Below, piece after piece: positions 45,396 to 57,537 of a stretch of 64,000 nucleotides of DNA (position 1 is the first letter of the stretch; each line of letters opens with the position of its first letter). The DNA is from Bos javanicus (Eukaryota > Chordata > Mammalia > Artiodactyla > Bovidae), in assembly GCF_032452875.1 (NCBI RefSeq), contig NC_083868.1, forward strand, positions 101,676,537 to 101,740,536. Direction: 5' to 3'. A program made the position numbers and the translations under genes. The notes below the pieces were generated by a model, which was given only the letters and a program-made list of their open reading frames with translations, was not told the origin of the DNA and searched no databases.

Positions 45396-45668
45396 GACCT
45401 GGGAGAAGGCAGTGGAAACCCCCTCCAGTACTCTTGCCTGGAAAATCCCATGGACGGAGAAGTCTGGTGGGCTGCAGTCCATGGGGTCGCGAAGAGTCGG
45501 ACACGACTGAGAGACTTCACTTTCACTTTTCACTTCCATGCATTGGAGAAGGAAATGGCAACCCACTCCAGTATTCTTGCGTGGAGAATCCCAGGGATGG
45601 GGGAGCCTGGTGGGCTGCCATCTATGGGGTTGCACAGAGTCGGACACGACTGAAGCGACTTAGCATCA
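45396..45668 (+). mobile_element. Bov-A2 SINE (dimer)
   Basis: Two Bov-A units joined by ttcactttcacttttcactt, ending gaagcgacttagcatcatca. Close to consensus. The flanks share ATAGGA, a weak TSD. Confidence 0.94.
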
Positions 45669-46281
45669 TCATCAGCAGAAGCATAGGATACATAAACAAA
45701 ACTCAGTGGGAAATCTACAAGAAGTCTCTTTTGTTGTTATTACAAGGAAAAAAGTTAATAGAAAATTACAATTTAATATTTAATCTGTAGTGCACAGAAA
45801 GGTTGCATAATGAGAAAAAACTCAAGTAATTCAAAGGAATAACTTACCTTAATGAAACAAGTTTTTTCTTATTATTAAGGTAGTATTTCTGTAGTCATCT
45901 GGAGATGTCTTGGCCTTAGAAAGTAGAATCATAAGTTAGCCGTAATTTTCATGGAACTTAACAACCTTAGAAAATACTCTTTTAATGTCTTTTCTCGTTT
46001 CCCCCTATTCTTCTCTATAGCTTCTGTATTTTTATACTAGAATTCTAATTTTGTCCTTTTTGAATAACCATTTTATAATAATTATATCTCCCTCTTCCCA
46101 TTTGTAAAATCTCTACTCTTCCTTTACTTCTTATATGTGATGTATGCTATGTTAAACACTAAAAGAGATCCTTTATGAAACAATCACTTGCACTAATATG
46201 AATAGGTTGCTTTCTTAACGAGGAAAGTAGAAGTACTAAGTTGTTACTAGCACCTATTGTTCCAAAGATTATAATAATCTT
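45669..46281. other. Unassigned sequence containing the partner of the 43.2-kb insert
   Basis: No gene or repeat was recognised. 46166-46245 is the inverted partner of 43166-43246. Confidence 0.5.
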
Positions 46282-46557
46282 GCTCCTGCTGCTGCTAATT
46301 TGCTTCAGTCGTATCTGACTCTGTGCGACCCCATAGACGGCGGCCCACCAGGCTCCCCTGTCCCTGGGATTCTCCGAGACAAGAACACTGGAGTGGGTTG
46401 CCATTTCCTTCTCCAATGCATGAAAGTGAAAAGTGAAAGTGAAGTCGCTCAGTCATGTCCAACTCTTCGAGACCCCATGGACTGCAGCCTACCAGGTTCC
46501 TCCGTCAATGGGATTTTCCAGGCAAGAGTACTGGAGTGGGGTGCCATCACCTTCTCT
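46282..46557 (-). mobile_element. Bov-A2 SINE (dimer)
   Basis: ctgctgctgctaatttgctt, cgaccccatagacggcggcc, linker gaaagtgaaaagtgaaagtg, second unit ending gtgccatcaccttctc. About 600 bp from another Bov-A2 in the opposite orientation. Confidence 0.94.
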
Positions 46558-46830
46558 GATAACAATTTAAAAAATTAGAGATGAAATAAAACTTAGATAT
46601 CACCCGGTTGAACACCAACTTGATATATGAATTATTTGTTTAGGATTAATGTATTGGTTAATTTAAAGATATTTATCAAGTCTCTGTGCTCTATAGATAT
46701 AGATATATAATAGATTCATAAAAATAATTAATGTATAGTTTATCTTTCAATAAATTTGCAAATATCTAGGGAAAAGTATCAAGCAACTAAATCACTATTG
46801 TATTAAGTGCAAAAGTAATTATGGCACAGA

Positions 46831-47038
46831 GGGAAAGTGTTAGTCACTCCATGTCCTACTTTTTCCAACCCCCTGAACTGTAGCTCGCCAGGCTCCTCTG
46901 TTCATGGAATTCTCCAGGCAAGAATACTGGAGTTCGTAGCCATTCCCTTCTCCGTGGGATCTTCCACACCCAGGGATCAAACCTGCATCTCCTTCACTGC
47001 CAGCAGATTCTTTACTGTCTAAGCGACCAGGGAAGCCC
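46831..47038 (-). mobile_element. Bov-tA SINE
   Basis: gggaaagtgttagtcactcc, ttctccaggcaagaatactg and head gtctaagcgaccagggaagc. Confidence 0.93.
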
Positions 47039-47289
47039 TGTTGCAGTCAATCTCATTTGTAATGCATATAAAGGAATAATTTCCATCACATTTCCTATAA
47101 TCTCCTCATGAATGCTATCAGTTACAAATCTTGCTATTTGCCAAGCTGCTATGTTCTATTTTAAATATAAATATTTTAAAGAATGCTTATTTCCTTAAAA
47201 TTAAGTGAAATTTTATTGCTTTAGTTTCCCTTCAAAAATAGCACTGTAAATTCAGCTTTCAAAGTCAGCAACAATAGCCTTTAACTTTT

Positions 47290-48855
47290 TTTAATGATAC
47301 ATATGCCATAAGTTGTAAAGATGCATACACCTTAGCCTGGCAATGCATCTGGGTCCACTGGGTTTTAATTTCAGATATGAGTGGGAATAATCTCAAATCT
47401 ATCAAAACCTTTGAGATATTTGAGAATCTAGCAATTTAGACCATGGAATACTGAGAAAGTAGGATACATTTATTCTATACACAGATTTCTCTAGTTCATA
47501 TATAAGAAGTAGGATGTCTGAGTATATTGAGTATGCTTATTTTCAACATCATTAAAATAGTTGCTTTCCAAACTTATTATGACTTATACTTTGATCAACA
47601 GTGCATAAATTCCTGCTTCTCTATATTTTAATATCTGTAAATATTATAGTTCCTATTGTTATATATTTAATTATTTTTGCCCACATTTTAGGTGTAAAAT
47701 TGTATCTTGCTGTTTTATTTTTCATCTCACTCATTATTAGTTGAGTTAAATAGCTCTTCCTATGTTTATTAAACATTTGTGATCTAGCATTTTTGAAATA
47801 TCTATACAAATTTTTGACTCTTTCCTCACTGAGTATTTTTATTATTGATTTGTAAATGTTTTGTAAATCTTATTGACACTCATATTTTCTCTATTAGATC
47901 TGTGAAAAATAGCTTATTCTAGTCTTTTCTGCAAAAGTGATAGTGGTGGTAGTTTAGTCACTAAGTCATATCAGACTCTTGTGACCCTGCTGATTATAGC
48001 CTGCCAGGCTCCTCTGTCTATAGGATTTCCAAGGCAAGAATACTGGAGTAGGTTGCATTTCTTTTTCCAGAGGATCTCCCTGACCCAGGGATCAAACCCT
48101 AGTCTCCTGCATTGCAAGAGTTTTCCTGTATTGCAGGTGGATTCTTTACAATTGAGCCAACAGGGATACTTGGTTGTAAAATGTTTAATATTTTATGTAA
48201 TCAAATATATTTATATTTTGTTTATGATTTCTGTTTTGTATCTTGCCTATATATCATTCTTATCCTGAATTTCCTTATATACATATTTCAATACAAACAA
48301 GTGTCTGTATATCATGTTACATGTTTATCCCAATTGGAATTAATTTCATGCCTAATATGAGATAGGAATCTATTTTTTCCCCCAACGCTTAATTGCTTCA
48401 GTGCAATTTATTGAATGTAGTTATTTCCTCACTGATTTTTTTTTTTTACCAAGTTCCCATATATTTATTTGAAAACAATGGCAATGTTTACCAAAGGGGG
48501 AAATAATCATACTCAACGGTTTATTGTAAGGACATCCAACCACCTTCAAATTCCATTTTTTTTTTTCTTCAGAATTGTCTTGGGTAATCTTGATCTGAAA
48601 TTTCATAATTTTGTCAGAACTTTAGAGTCAATTTATCAAGGTTCTTCCCTCCAAAAAGCTATTGGATTTTGAATGAATTATTTTATCATTATATTTTAAT
48701 AGGGAAATTTAACATTTTAATTATTGAACCCTGATATTAACAAATATGGATATCTCTTCTTTTATACAAGTCTTTTTTGATGATTTTCAATGATGTTTTG
48801 CAATTTTCTCCCTAGAACTCTTTTACTTCATTTAATAGTTTTTAATCAAAACTTA
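47290..48855 (-). repeat. Ancient L1, ORF2 region, interrupted by Bov-tA
   Basis: Reverse-complement L1 in register across the SINE: tgctttccaaacttatta, atttttcatctcactcatta, then gagataggaatctatttttt, gcaatttattgaatgtagtt, agttcccatatatttattt, gaattgtcttgggtaatctt and caatgatgttttgcaatttt. All frames are lost. Confidence 0.6.
47938..48168 (-). mobile_element. Bov-tA SINE
   Basis: gtttagtcactaagtcatat, ttccaaggcaagaatactgg and a head ending gagccaacaggga. A short internal duplication, tcctgcattgcaagag / ttcctgtattgcaggt, lies near 48108-48140. Confidence 0.9.
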
Positions 48856-49917
48856 TTACAACATTTAACCCATTTATGTTTCTATCTGCTAAAAGCAAAA
48901 GCAACCATAAATATGCAGAAATTGTTATGAACTATTTAGTGTTTTATTAAGTATATAGTATTCTTATATAGAGTTAATGTATAAACATAGACTTTAGATT
49001 CATATCAGATTAAATTAGAGAAGTTTCTTGTAGGGATAGAAAGAAACAATTGAGATAAAGGAGAACATAAAGAGATACAGCTTCATTTGTAAATTATGTC
49101 TTTAAATACAGAGATTGTATAACCTGAAATAAATATAAATTTCTTTTAAACTTTTGAGTAGGCTTATGTTTATTAATTGTATCCTTGTAGTTACTTTTAT
49201 CTAATTATCTAAGCAATTAATAAAGAAATATAATAAGGCAAGGCTTTAAAAGAGAAACATAATACAATCAAATAGACAAACAGAAATGGTATACACAACG
49301 GTGTATTAGCAATTGTTGATTTATCCAAGAGGTGTTCACTAGTAATCAGAGGAGGGACCTTTCAGGGTAAACAACATAGCTCTTCAATATTCTACTTAGA
49401 ATGCTAAGCAGGTGGGGTACACTGCTATGTGTCAGCAGATCTCCACTTAACTTGCTACGGAAAGGCCAGTTAATAGAAATATGCCTAACATTTTCATAAA
49501 TCTTACACAACTGATATTCATATACCTAGACTTTCCAGTACGTCCTCTCAAGCATTTCCACAGCAATCTCTGAAACCTTTGTTCACTGTAAAGAGATCTT
49601 AGTTTAACCTGAAACTCTCTGCGCAGAATTCTTCCTTTCCATCCTTGCCCAAGGCTAAGACCTGACTTTTTTTTCCCCTTGAAGCATACATAAGGGGAGG
49701 AGGATGCTCTTTCATCCATTCATAGTTTGATATTAATTCACAATTAAATTAAAAAAAAGACAAACAAACATAAGAACATTGATTGGCTATAAGTAGGTGA
49801 AAGAGCTCTTTCACACATTCTTCTTTTATCTCTGGACAAGAAGATAATTTTTTTAGTATTCTCCCAGTGTTTCACTTCCAGACAATTTTTCCTTTAAAAA
49901 TAGCATAAAGTTAAGCT
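48856..49917. other. Unassigned sequence with first copy of a local duplicate
   Basis: No gene or repeat was recognised. 49722-49800 recurs at 50385-50462. Confidence 0.45.
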
Positions 49918-50150
49918 TATAGACTATGAGATCAGATTGCCTGGGTCTGCAGTCTGGCTGCACCTTTTCCTAGCTGTGAGATATTGGGAAATTAGTAATT
50001 CTTTCTGTATCCCAATGCCCTCATTTTGAAAATCAGAGATGAAAATTACTGAGCTTCTAGACTTTCTATGAGAATTAAATGAGCTAATATACATGAAACA
50101 CATGACATTTTCCTTGAAATATAAGCGTATTATGTTTTTCACAGGTGTTT
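49918..50150 (+). repeat. MIR SINE
   Basis: agattgcctgggtctgcagt, cctagctgtgagatattggg, ctcattttgaaaatcagaga, gagaattaaatgagctaata match MIR in order. Confidence 0.85.
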
Positions 50151-51244
50151 ATCACTATAATGTTTACTAGAAAAGCCTAATCTGTATCTTTGAATTTCCA
50201 CCATTGTTTTCATATATCACCTCTGGAATAGCACAAAATCTCAAATATTTCAAATTTTTAAATAAAACTCTGATATTTCTTTTTAGTTTTCTCTATTGGA
50301 AATTCTAGTTATTTACTGCATGTATTGATTGCCTTGTGCTATAATTTCGGACAACTTATACCCTACCTTCTCTATACCTGAATGATAGTTTGATACTGAT
50401 TCACACCTAAATTTAAAAAAGACAAACAAACATAAGAACATTGATTGGTTACAAGTTAGTGAACTAACAAAAAAGCTCATAAACTAATATTTTAAATGAT
50501 ATAACTTCTAGTTTTTAAATATATAGAATTAAGAAGAATCAAAGGAAAAATATGAAGCATAAAATGAGGAAAGGTCTGTTGTCCTTTATATTATTCATAA
50601 ATAAAAGGGTATAGATTACATGCACTGCAATAGAATGAACACTCTATGACTCAAAAGAATTTACATTCTATTCAACAGGATAGACTCTCGTCCTGTGGGA
50701 GTTGTGGCATACTGAACAATTTTGGTGACCTCTCCAAAACCCACTAAATTATGTGGAATATAGAAAATAATTTTACTAGCAATTAAAGGTAATAGTCCTT
50801 GAAGCACATACACATGTTGCAAGAGGTTATTTTATTACAGTTTTATATAATTATTGATATTTTACTGGCTTCTTTTCTTAATGGATTTGTTATGGGAGCA
50901 TTAGACTGAATTAAATATTATTTATCAAAATTGCTTAAAGTGACAGTAGTAAGTCTTCCTTGGGGTTCTTATTCTTTTAATAATGACAAAATTGAGTCTT
51001 GAAGAGATAAATATCCATATTATTGCTTTCTAGTTACATTCATCATTTATAGCAACAACAGCCACACTGATACAATTTTTCTCTTTTACTGCTCACTCAG
51101 TTAACTTTCTGAGGTAGTTATTATTATGGCCATGTACTTAAAAACTAATTGTCAAACTCTAGGACAACTAGATTTTTCCTGTTATATTTAGAAATTATAC
51201 AGTTTTTCATTCTATATTTAGGTTTATTGTTACATCACATCACA
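50151..51244. other. Unassigned sequence with second copy of a local duplicate
   Basis: No gene or repeat was recognised. 50385-50462 is about 88% identical by eye to 49722-49800 in the same orientation. Confidence 0.45.
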
Positions 51245-51442
51245 TCATCTAATTGCTCAGTCATGTCTGACTCTTTGCTACTCCATGGTCTGCCAGGCTC
51301 CTCTGTCCATGGGATTCTCCAAGCAAGAATACTGGAGTGGGTTGCCAGTTCCTTCTCCAGGGAATCTTCCTGACGCAGAAATTGAACCCAGGTCTCCCAC
51401 GTTAAAAGCAGATTCTTTACCACCTGAACCACCAGGGAAGCC
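51245..51442 (-). mobile_element. Bov-tA SINE
   Basis: attgctcagtcatgtctgac, ggattctccaagcaagaata and head tgaaccaccagggaagcct. Confidence 0.94.
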
Positions 51443-52379
51443 TGTGCTGTTTATTATCCATTTTGAATTAATATTTTGTGAACTGCATAATGTCTTTGTT
51501 TACATTACTTATTGCATCTACCTGTGTGTTCATATTTAAAAAGATTTCTTGTAAACAACATTAGTTGGATTTTTTTAATATGCTCTGTCAGTCTAGGTCT
51601 TTTATTATAATTTGGATGTGTAGATCATTCAAATATAAAGTGATTACAGCTATAGTTGGGCTAACAGCTATTCATATTGGTCATTAACCTTATTCTCTGT
51701 GCTTTTTTTTTTTTTTTAGTCTTCCCCTCTTTTTCTGTCTTCTCAGGTTTTAGTTGAGTATATTATGTAATCCCACTTTCTTTATTTGGCATATCAATTA
51801 TCTTCTTTTAAATTTTTTTTAGTTCTTTCCCTATGGTTTGTTTTACATGTTTATGACTAAGTCCACTTTATATAACATGCTATCATTTCATTGATGGTAC
51901 ATTTTCCTTATAAAAGAGTATTCCTAACTCCTCTCTCATGTCCTTGTTTTCATTTATTTCACTTAAACATAAGCTATAATCAACATATAATATCAATATA
52001 TATATAATACATTGCTGCTCTTATTTGAATACTTATCTATTAATCAATTAATATAAGGAAAATGAAAGGTTATCTCACCTTCATTTATTTCTTTTCTCAT
52101 GTTCTGCCTTTCTTTATGTAGGTCTGAATTTCTTACTTTTATCATTTTAATTTTTCATGAAACACTTCTTTTAAAGTCACATCTACTGATGACAAATTCC
52201 CTCAGTTTTGGATTGTTTTAGTCTTTATTTCTTCTCATTAAGGTAATTTTCACTGGTTAAAGAATTCTAGGTTAGTGCTATTTTTTCTCTTTCAACACTT
52301 CAAATATTTCACTCTACCTTATTCTTCCTTATATGATTTGTGAAGCTTAGTCCAGTGTAATTCTTCTACTTCTTCTTCT

Positions 52380-52670
52380 GTGAAAGTGAAAGTCTCTCAG
52401 TCGTGCAACCCCATGGGCTATACAGTCCATGGAATTCTCCAGGCCAGAATACTGGAGTGGGTAGACTACCCCTTTCCAGGGGATCTTCCCAACCCTGGGA
52501 TTGAACCCAGGTCTCTTGCATTGCAGGCGGATTCTTTACCAGCTGAGCCACAAGGGAAGCCCAAGAATACTGGAGTGGGTAGCCTGTCCCTTCTCCAGCA
52601 CATCTTCCAGACTCAGGAATCAAACAGGGGTCTTCTGCATTGCAGGAGGATTCTTAACTGACTGAACTAT
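52380..52670 (-). mobile_element. Bov-tA SINE with duplicated head segment
   Basis: Same design as 16911-17210: a full Bov-tA to cacaagggaagccc, then directly aagaatactggagtgggtag and a second head. The flanks share TTCTTCTTCT, a candidate TSD in a repetitive target. Confidence 0.9.
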
Positions 52671-53299
52671 CAGGGGAGAGTTACATTCTTCTTCTAGAGG
52701 TGAGGTGAGATGATTTTTTTTTTTTCTCTGACTTCTTTCAAAAATTTCTCTTAGTTTTTGGATTTCTTCAGTTTAAATGATATGCCTAAGTGTAAACTTT
52801 AATATTTATCCTGATTGTTTACTATGAGCTTTCTGGATCTGTGTTTTAGCATCTGTTATTAATTTTGGAAAATTTCAACCATTGTGGAGTCAAATATTTA
52901 TTCTGCTAATTTCTCTTTTTCTTCTCCTTCTGGTGTTCCCATTTTATATGCTGCATCTTTTGTATTTGTTTCAGTTTTTTGATACTCTTTATTTTTAAAA
53001 AATTTTTTAATTTGAGTTTCAGTTTGAAAATATTCTATGAACATCTTCTTAAGTTACTACATACTTTGGCTCTGTCCAGTGTGCTAATATGCATTCTTCA
53101 TTTCTGAAGTATGCTTTTCTTAATTTCTAGAATTTCTTTTTATTCTTTTATAAAGTTTTTATCTCTGCTTCTTATAGTACTCATCTATTATTACATATTA
53201 TTTACTTTTTTAAAAAAATTGAAAACCTTGGCATATTAATAATGGTTATTTTAAATTCTAGATCTAATAATGTTACTGAGTCCAAACTCATTCTGCTTG

Positions 53300-53900
53300 C
53301 TATACAACAGGCCAATTAACCAAGAAACGAGGTGTTGAGGCAAGAAATACAACTTCATTTGGAAAGCCAGCAGACTAAGAAGATGGAAGACTGTCTCAAA
53401 ATAACCATCTTTTTGGAATCTGGATGGTAGTTTCTTTTATAGAACAAGGATGGGGAGAGGTGAGGAAGTAAAGAGGCCATTGCATGCATGCTAAGTTGCT
53501 TCAGTTGTGTCTGAATCTTTGCAACCCCATGGACTGTAGTCTGACAGGATACTCTGTCCATGGGATTCTCCAGGCAAGAATATGGGAGTGGCTTTGCTGT
53601 TTCCTACTCCATAAAGGCCATTAATCTTTCAAATATCTCCTACAGTAGTAAGCCTTGGGAAAGGCTTGTTAAATGTGTTAGATTTAAGATGTGTTAAATT
53701 CTTCTTTCCTGTAGCCATGAATAGGTGGACAGAATCCTGAACAAAAAGGCTCTTTTGTTTAATATTTAGGCAGAGCGGCAAGGTTTCCTGAGAGCAGCCA
53801 TTATGTCAAAATACTATACTTTTAGTGAACAAAATCAGGGAAGCAAAGAGTGAAGTAAAAAGATTGAACATGGAGTCATAATTGGCTCTTCCCTGGAACA
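53300..53900 (-). repeat. LTR-like element inside the old L1, class not assigned
   Basis: caggccaattaaccaagaaa, tacaacttcatttggaaagc, cagcagactaagaagatgg, tttcttttatagaacaagg, ccttgggaaaggcttgttaa and cctgagagcagccattatgt look like a reverse-oriented LTR I recognise from other mammals but cannot name. L1 sequence stops before it and resumes after it. Confidence 0.45.
53482..53614 (-). mobile_element. Bov-A monomer SINE in the LTR-like element
   Basis: gctaagttgcttcagttgtg, ccatgggattctccaggcaa. TSD AGGCCATT lies at 53474-53481 and 53615-53622. Confidence 0.9.
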
Positions 53901-54129
53901 ATAATTCCAATTTTTATTCCATATACATGTTATATATGAGTCTGAGGCTTGTTCTAACTCTTCAAACTGTGGGGATGGGGGATATTTTTCTTTTTTATTA
54001 TAGTATGGCCTGTAAATTTTATTTAAAGCTTGGTATGATGTTCCAGGTGATAAGAACTGAGGTAAATAGGCCTTTAAAGTGAGGATTTATGTTCATTTGG
54101 TGTTTGACTTTGGCTGCATTTACTATTTG

Positions 54130-54340
54130 TGGGCTTTCCTGATAGTTCAGTGGGTAAATAATTTGCCTGCACTGCAGAAGGCACAGGAGAGGAGGGTTTG
54201 ATCCCTGGTTCAAGAAGATCCACTGGAGGAGAAAATGGCAACCCACTCCAGTATTCTTGTCTAAAAATTTCATGGACAGAGGAGTCTGGCAAGCTATAAT
54301 CCAAAAGGTCAAAAAGAGTCAGACAGGGCTGAGTAGGCAC
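54130..54340 (+). mobile_element. Bov-tA SINE
   Basis: gggctttcctgatagttcag head and gaaaatggcaacccactcc body. TSD ACTATTTG lies at 54122-54129 and 54341-54348. Confidence 0.94.
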
Positions 54341-54600
54341 ACTATTTGCTATAACTATGTCAGAGACTAAAATATCTTCTGATATGTTTGTTTTTGTCTT
54401 TTGGTTTTCCTAGTGACTTCTTAAATAAGGTCTAAGGTTTGCAGTTCTTCTGTTGCAATCATCTGCTATAGTACAGATGTACTATTGACGTGGTGCTGTT
54501 AAGAGAAGCAACCATTCTCTAAATCTATGAGTAGATCTCAACCCTTTATTGTGCCTGTACCCCTTAATTATGACTTTCACAAATTCCTCTCAGTCTTCGT

Positions 54601-55184
54601 AGCCCCCTTAGACAAGACAGGAAGGCTAGATGGGGTTGTCCTTCTCAAGTCCATAATACTTTGTTAAAGTAGTTGCCCTTGAGGACTACTCTTTGTTACA
54701 AAACCATAAAGAAGAAAAGAATACCCTGGGCATATTTCAAATGGTTTCCTTCCTTCCTTTGTTAGATGCTTGAGAAGAGTTTCCTGCATTCTTCAAAATG
54801 AAAATATGGTGGGGCTTTCAGAGGTAAAGCATATAAAATGCTGAGACATCTGGAGTTTTTAATTCTCAAGCCAGTTTACACTTAGCTGCCTGAAATTCCT
54901 TAATCATAGTTAAGTGTCCCCATGGTATTTGCTCAGGAGTAAGGATGAGCTTGCCTACCTCCAGGTTTCTGGGTAGGTGGAACAGCCCCTGGCATATGGC
55001 TGAGCAGACCCAGAGTTGGGTCACAAGGTTATGTCAGGGTATGCAGTTGGACAAGGTTGGTGATCTTGTCAGAGGCAAAATCTTAAAAGCAGAGAGAAGA
55101 TACATTGCCTTTAACACAAGGAGTGACATATATATACATATATATATATATAATATCTTTTAAAAAATTAAAGGAAAATAATTC
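54601..55184. other. Unassigned sequence with (TA)n
   Basis: No gene or repeat was recognised. A TA-rich run lies at about 55128-55155. Confidence 0.4.
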
Positions 55185-55625
55185 CTAATACAGAATTCTA
55201 TACCCAATGAAGATATTCTTTAAAAATAAAGATTAAGACTTCTAATATTCACTTTGACCTGCGAAAAACTGGGAAGTCAACATTCCTATACTTACAACAC
55301 AAAAAAAGCTGAATAAATGAATAAAAAACAAACAAAATATCTTCTTAGATCTCTCAAAGAATTGAGGCCACAGAAACTCTTGCCCACCAAACTGGTGAAA
55401 GAAGCATACAGAAAATGGAATATCTTGCTGGGAAAGAAGTCCACAACTTGAACCAACACCATTATTAATCAGCATCACTAATTATCAAGGAAATACAAAT
55501 CAAAACCACAATGGGATATCACCACATTTGTAGGCTGGCTATCAAAAAAAAAAAAGATAAATCACATAGAAAACAGTGTATAGAAAAGGGAGTTCTTTTG
55601 TGCTATTTGTAGAAAGGTAAACTGG

Positions 55626-56575
55626 ACATGGAACAACAGACTGGTTCCAAATATGAAAAGGAGTACGTCAAGGCTGTATATTGTCACCCTGCTTATTTAA
55701 CTTATATGCAGAGTACATCATGAGAAATGCTGGGCTGGATGAAGCACAATCTGGAATCAAGATTGCTGGGAGAAATATCAATAACCTCAGATATGCAGAT
55801 GACACCACACTTTGGCAGAAAGTGAAGAGGAACTAAAAAGCCTCTTGATGAAGGTGAAAGAGGAGAGTGAAAAAGTTGGCTTAAAACTCAACATTAAGAA
55901 AACAAAGATCATGGCATCCGGTCCCATCACTTCATGGGAAATATATGGGGAAACAGTGGAAACAGTGTCAGACTTTAATTTTGGGGGCTCCAAAATCACT
56001 GAAGATGGTGACTGCAGCCATGAAATTAAAAGACGCTTACTCCTTGAAAGAAAAGTTATGACCAACCTAGATAGCATATTGAAAAGCAGAGACATTACTT
56101 TGCCAAGAAAGGTCCGTGTAGTCAAGGCTATGGTTTTTCCTGTGGTCATGTATGGATGTGAGAGTTGGACTGTGAAGAAGGCTGAGCACTGAAGAATTGA
56201 TGCTTTTGAACTGTGGTGTTGGAGAAGACTCTTGAGAGTCCCTTGGACTGCAAGGAGATCCAACCAGTCCATTCTGAAGGAGATCAGCCCTGGGATTTCT
56301 TTGGAAGGAATGATGCTAAAGCTGAAACTCCAGTACTTTGGCCACCTCATGCAAAGAGTTGACTCATTGGAAAAGACTCTGATGCTGAGAGGGATTAGGG
56401 GCAGGAGGAGAAGGGGACTACAGAGGATGAGATGGCTGGATGGTATCACTGACTCGATGGACGTGAGTCTGAGTGAACTCCGGGAGTTGGTGATGGACAG
56501 GGAGGCCTGGCGTGCTGCGATTCATGGGGTCACAAAGAGTTGGACACGACTGAGCGACTGAACTGAACTGAACTG
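55626..56575 (+). mobile_element. BovB LINE, 5'-truncated, copy 10
   Basis: Starts acatggaacaacagactggt and ends in three ctgaa units. TSD AAACTGG (55619-55625) and AAATTGG (56576-56582) differ by one base. The flanking L1 reads straight across the site. Confidence 0.94.
55630..56561 (+). pseudogene. BovB reverse transcriptase C-terminal part, broken
   Basis: The RT palm part (GVRQGCILSPCLFN, then YADD) lies before a one-base deletion near 55809. The frame 55812-56192 then carries MAESEEELKSLLMKVK, KTKIMASGPITSW and YGCESWTVKKAEH, and ends at TGA 56190-56192. That codon is CGA in related copies, a CpG-type change. The same frame resumes at 56232 (MRVPWTARRSNQS) and runs to 56561. The endonuclease and most of RT are missing. 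Confidence 0.86.
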
Positions 56576-56721
56576 AAATTGGTACAGCCATTATGGAAAC
56601 AGTACAGAGGTTCCTCAAAAACATAGAGATACCGTATCACCCAGCAACCTTACTTCTGGGTATATATGCAAAGGAAATGAAATCTGTACCTCAAAGAGAT
56701 ATGTGCACTTCCATGCTTTTT

Positions 56722-56800
56722 GTTGTTGTTCAGTTGTTAAGTCATGTCCGACTGTCTGTGATCCCATGAACTGCAGCACACCAGGCTTCCCTGTCCTATG
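56722..56800 (-). mobile_element. Minimal BovB 3' end (about 80 bp) in L1
   Basis: ttgttgttgttcagttgtta, gtcatgtccgactgtctgtg, ccatgaactgcagcacacca is just the last 80 bp of BovB (or a Bov-A relative). L1 sequence continues on both sides (cacttccatg, then tgtttattgtag). Confidence 0.85.
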
Positions 56801-57537
56801 TTTATTGTAGTATTATTCACAATAGCCAAGATAAGCAAACAACCTAAGTGTTCATTGATACATTAATGGGCAGAAAAAATTGGAATGTGTACACAGAATA
56901 TTATTCACCCATAAAATAAAGTCATCTTGAAATTTGTGACAGCATCAAGAAAACTGAAGAATACTATACTAAATGAAATAAACCATATTCAGAAAGACAA
57001 ACACTATATTAACTCATTCTATGTGGAATCTAAAAAAGTTGAACAAATAGGAACAGAGAGTAGAATGATGGTTGCCAGGGTCTAGGGGTGGGGTGGGAGA
57101 AATGGAAAATATTGCACAGAGGGTACAAATTTTAGGTATAAATTGAATAAATTCTGATTGCATAATTTATATCACAGTTTCTATAATTTATAATACTGTA
57201 TTGTATACTTGAAATTTGCTTAGAGAGTGGAACTCAAGTGTTCCCACTACATGCTCTAAAAATGAAAGCTATGTAAAGTGATAAATGTGATAATCAGCTT
57301 GATTGTAGTAACATTTTACAGTGTATACATACATCAAAACATCACATTGTACCCCTGAGATACAAACTTTTATTCATCAATTATAACTTAATAAAGCTTA
57401 TATGGAAAAGTTTGCCTCTGATTTTCCAGCGATATTATGAGTTTTCCTAAATTTCTTATTTTTTGCATTTATCTTATTAAAGGTTTTATGGATTGTTAAG
57501 TCTGTGGATTTATTAAAATTTCCAAAAATTCTTGCTC

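Larger units (their letters stand above)
51560..54600 (-). repeat. Long ancient L1-type element, minus strand, with nested insertions
   Basis: A continuous series of old-L1 phrases in order: ttggatgtgtagatcattca, agcatatcaatta-like sequence, tttctttatgtaggtctga, caaattccctcagttttgga, gaattctaggttagtgct, atttttggaaaatttcaacc-like sequence, ccttctggtgttcccatttt, actgaggtaaataggccttt and gtgaggatttatgttcattt. Two Bov-tA copies and an LTR-like element holding a SINE interrupt it. The right limit is uncertain. Confidence 0.6.
55185..57395 (+). repeat. L1 3' half (L1MA-like), split by BovB copy 10
   Basis: ORF2 end and 3' UTR: cagcatcactaattatcaag, aaatcaaaaccacaatggga, interruption, then cagccattatggaaacagta, ttctgggtatatatgcaaag, tatgtggaatctaaaaaagt, gatggttgccagggtctagg, ttgtatacttgaaatttgct and caattataacttaataaagc. 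The stretch before 55460 is weakly assigned. Its 56940-57250 part is about 94% identical by eye to 37995-38314 (inverse). Confidence 0.75.

Noticed and set aside
55787..56449. 220-codon minus-strand open frame
   Set aside because: It is antisense to BovB copy 10 and near identical to frames antisense to other copies. Its length reflects shared element sequence, not a gene.
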